From Pampus argenteus (lineage: Eukaryota > Chordata > Actinopteri > Scombriformes > Stromateidae): a stretch of DNA of 64,000 bases. The stretch covers positions 7,395,001 through 7,459,000 of the forward strand of contig CM072860.1 of the NCBI GenBank assembly GCA_036937835.1, written 5' to 3'. Each line of letters starts with the position of its first letter. The first letter of the stretch is position 1. Shown here piece after piece: positions 61,601 through 64,000 of the stretch. The notes beneath the pieces were generated by a model. The model saw only the letters and a list, made by a program, of their open reading frames with translations. It ran no database searches and was not told the DNA's origin. The translations under genes and the position numbers were made by a program.

Positions 61601-64000
61601 TGAAATCACTACTTTAAAATAGATGCCTGTCATGATAATGAACTAGTTTTTGAACTTAGTCTTGCATGAGTGTAGTTGGTTGTGTTGGTTGATATATCTT
61701 TAAAGTCCCCTTCCACTCAAAAATGCATTTTTCTCCTTCATGGTTCATTCTGTTGGATGTTTGAGCTTCACCGTGCAGAATGATGTATGCAAGTTTGACT
61801 CTAGAAAGCTGCTTCACATTCATCCCCTGAAAGTGAAAAGTTTGTAAATTAAAGAGGCGGGCCTATGAGACGGATATGTGACGAATCACGAATAGCTTGG
61901 AAGCTCATCCTGGTCTGTTGTTCAATTTACAAAAAGTGTGAAACTTGAATGACTTACCCAAACTATTTCTCTTTTTTTCCATAGACTCTGTTCCAGCCTC
62001 AGAAAGGAGTGTATGAGCAGCTGTCTAAGGACTGTGTGGCACAAGGCTGCTGCGTGGATCTCTTCCTTTTTCCCAGCCAGTATGTGGACTTGACAACCAT
62101 GGCTGATGTCCCTTCACACACCGGAGGCTCCATCTACAAGTACAATAACTTCCAGGTACAACACTGAAGGCGTACCAGGATATGGATAGTAACACACGTT
62201 TTTTTTTCAGTTTTTATTGTTTGTCATTTTACTCAGACGTCATAATTCAACACATGTGGGGAAGGGTAGTTGCAGCTCAGCACAAGCGAGCTGTATCATA
62301 CATAATGACTTTGGCATAGTAACCGCAGTCTAATATAGTACGGTCCCATAGGAATGGTGCAACAACCAGTACAAACACACCACATACTAAACCTATGCTG
62401 AAGTGTTTTATTAGTAACAGTACAATGTAGGCATTTAGCACTAAATATTATGTCACTGGGAGCATTTTACTGCTCCATAAAAACTAAATAATGTAATTTA
62501 GTGTGATATAAATACTAAATATATTATTTACTTTTACCCAAACTGACACTGGAGTCAATGAACTCTGCTGGTATTAGATGAAATTACCTGTGTTAAGGTA
62601 CATTTATGAGCCCCAGTCTGCTTGTCAAGAGCATGGAAACGACATAGTTACAACACTGCCACCTGCTGGACATTACTGTATATACACTATATATGATATT
62701 CAACATGTATTCAACATTGTCAGGCGGAGACAGATGGAGAACATTTCCTGAGAGACCTAAGGAAAGATGTGCAGAAGAGCATCGGATTTGATGCCATCAT
62801 GCGTGTTCGTACCAGTACAGGTAAGGAATAACCTGTTCTATAACCATGTGCATTGATCATAAGACAAATGCTAAGAGAATTTACATTACTGCATCTGTCT
62901 GCCTTCAGGCTTTAGAGCCACAGACTTCTTTGGTGCCATCCACATGAACAACACCACAGATGTAGAGATGGCTGCTGTGGATTGTGACAAGGCTGTGACC
63001 GTCGAGTTCAAGCATGATGACGCACTCAGTGAAGAGACTGGGGCACACATGCAGGTAATGAATGGCCTTTTAAAAAGGGAGGAAAAACAAATGTTTTCTG
63101 TTGAATTAAGTCTCTGTGGTCTGATTATTATAACTTATGTTTGCTAACCCGTTTCCCAGTGTGCCTTGCTGTACACCACCATCAACGGCCAGCGACGCCT
63201 CCGCATCCACAACCTCAGTCTGAACTGCAGCTCGCAGTTGTCGGAGCTGTACAAGAGCTGCGAGACGGACTCACTTATCAACTTCTTTGCCAAATCAGGT
63301 GATTGTCATGGTTTACTTCTCCACGATTATGACTTCATTTTGTATCTTTGATTAATTGAAAGTTTGCACTTGAAAGCTCAGATTATCTGTTAACTTTATA
63401 ACCATACAGGCATATATATACACTGTACCTTGATATTGAAGCAGGATAGTAATGAATGATTTTTCTCCTATGATCTTTAAACAGTATTGTTTTCATGAGG
63501 CGGGGGTCATCCACTAAGCTGTCTCCATTTGAGGGTGTAACATAGTGCAGAGGTTCTCTGCTGATGTGCTGCAGCATCATTTTGACCTTTTGTTTAATTT
63601 ACCTCATGCATCACTTGATAATCTAATGCTCACTGACTTGTGGAAATGAGGACCACATGTTTCACATGAAGTACAGACGACACTGAGCCTTTCTGTAATC
63701 TGCAAACTTTAAGTATAGCTGTAATACTGACCTTCAGCTGCCTTCTTTCACTGGTCCTGCTACTCTTCAGCTTTTTCTCACCTCATCATCCTCCATTCTT
63801 TGCGTTTTACACCCCGTACCTATCCTTAGAGCTCCTCTACTCCAGTCTTTCTCACTAACCTCTAACTTCTCATGCCCCCTCAGCTTACCGTGCCATATTG
63901 AACCAGCCACTAAAGAATGTGAGGGAGATCCTGGTCAACCAGACAGCCCACATGCTGGCCTGCTACAGGAAGAACTGTTCCAGCCCCTCCGCTGCCAGCC
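52689..64000 (+). CDS. sec24d: COPII coat component SEC24D (3' end outside window)
   Basis: Cargo-binding subunit of the COPII inner coat, paired with SEC23 on ER exit sites. Loss in zebrafish (bulldog) and medaka blocks collagen export and distorts the skeleton. Coding exons: 52689-52839, 53118-53220, 53612-53751, 53845-54144, 54453-54574, 54795-54906, 55296-55423, 56985-57123, 57240-57355, 58307-58431, 60172-60363, 60526-60619, 61352-61468, 61985-62155, 62724-62820, 62909-63054, 63160-63298, 63884-64000 and on. All phases agree, giving about 836 residues of roughly 1030. The start MSQQGYVAAPPYSQAQPG equals human SEC24D in all but a few positions. The N-terminal 270 residues are Pro/Gly/Gln-rich and disordered; QKKLDPDSIPS starts the conserved core. 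The Zn finger has C368/C371 and C390/C393. The trunk has FMIDVSYNNIKSGLV, VGFVTYNKVLHF and TAEAPGKLKNRDDKK. MRVRTSTGFRATDFFG and AVTVEFKHDD mark the beta-sandwich. The window ends inside the helical region (REILVNQTAHMLACYRKNCS). Confidence 0.97.
53977..54048 (+). repeat. sec24d: In-frame PQMGGPPMAG repeat in sec24d N terminus
   Basis: Two near-identical 30-bp units encode PQMGGPPMAG twice, followed by a partial unit, in the disordered N-terminal region (exon 53845-54144). Confidence 0.9.
55424..63883. other. sec24d larger introns
   Basis: Introns over 300 bp: 55424-56984, 57356-58306, 58432-60171, 60620-61351, 61469-61984, 62156-62723 and 63299-63883 (earlier: 53221-53611, 54145-54452, 54907-55295). 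They are AT-rich, with poly-A/T runs (58666-58681, 59591-59606), an AAC/AAG repeat at 58066-58093 and a short ATT tail at 61178-61190. A GTTTACATG motif occurs twice in 57920-57980, suggesting a DNA-transposon remnant, but I cannot define its ends. No further exon or RNA gene seen. Confidence 0.55.
56985..57123 (+). CDS. sec24d: sec24d zinc-finger exon
   Basis: Encodes residues 353-398, including CNRCKAYMCPYMQF and RRYQCGFCNC. The C-x2-C pairs at 368/371 and 390/393 are the zinc ligands of the SEC23/SEC24 zinc-finger domain, which helps link the two coat subunits. All four Cys are present. The acceptor is TTGCTGTGCAG and the donor GAAG|GTACAT. Confidence 0.95.

Noticed and set aside
1..64000. 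CRISPR arrays, operons, bacterial or viral coding sequences, intact tRNA or rRNA genes
   Set aside because: None seen; spliced vertebrate genes and repeats explain the recognisable content.

Overview
The window is from a vertebrate nuclear genome, almost certainly a ray-finned (teleost) fish. It holds multi-exon genes with GT-AG introns, abundant CA/GT and AT microsatellites, a fish-type tRNA-derived SINE, Tc1/mariner remnants, and fish-like versions of four vertebrate genes. The genes are usp53 (minus strand, 3' part beyond the left edge), myoz2 (minus), synpo2 (minus) and sec24d (plus, 3' part beyond the right edge). From memory, human 4q26 has the same order and relative orientation (SEC24D-SYNPO2-MYOZ2-USP53), which separates this block from the related USP54/MYOZ1/SYNPO2L/SEC24C block on human chromosome 10. 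I cannot tell which teleost a/b duplicate this is.

Layout. 1-8393: seven exon junctions and eight coding exons of the usp53 catalytic domain, plus a long 5' leader; intron 1 runs to a GC-richer promoter area at about 14.9-15.4 kb. 15.4-22.7 kb: gene-free intergenic DNA with microsatellites. 22.7-29.45 kb: complete myoz2, five coding exons and a noncoding first exon, with a perfect MEF2 site just upstream. 29.45-32.8 kb: intergenic DNA with a 104-bp higher-order minisatellite. 32.86-50.1 kb: synpo2, with an alternative C-terminal exon, a 3.86-kb main exon and three upstream exons carrying the PDZ domain. 50.1-51.3 kb: a compact divergent promoter region. 51.3-64 kb: sec24d, 18 coding exons to about residue 836 of a protein near 1030 residues in human.

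How the genes fit together. myoz2 and synpo2 both encode muscle Z-disc proteins that bind alpha-actinin and filamin. usp53 encodes a tight-junction-associated USP-family protein, and sec24d encodes a COPII cargo adaptor. Gene models were built by finding splice sites by eye and checking that every junction keeps the reading frame and matches the remembered human protein.

The most unusual content is in synpo2. Its main exon is greatly enlarged (predicted protein about 1637 residues, against about 1093 for the common human isoform) by a Gln/Tyr-rich prion-like tract and a roughly 390-residue Pro/Gln region carrying about 23 regularly spaced tryptophans. Second is a pair of perfect TGACGTGGCA elements (CREB3L/UPR type) at the start of sec24d. 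I see no wholly new multi-gene system. The other notable signals are DNA structures: several near-perfect palindromes and the exact-period minisatellite.
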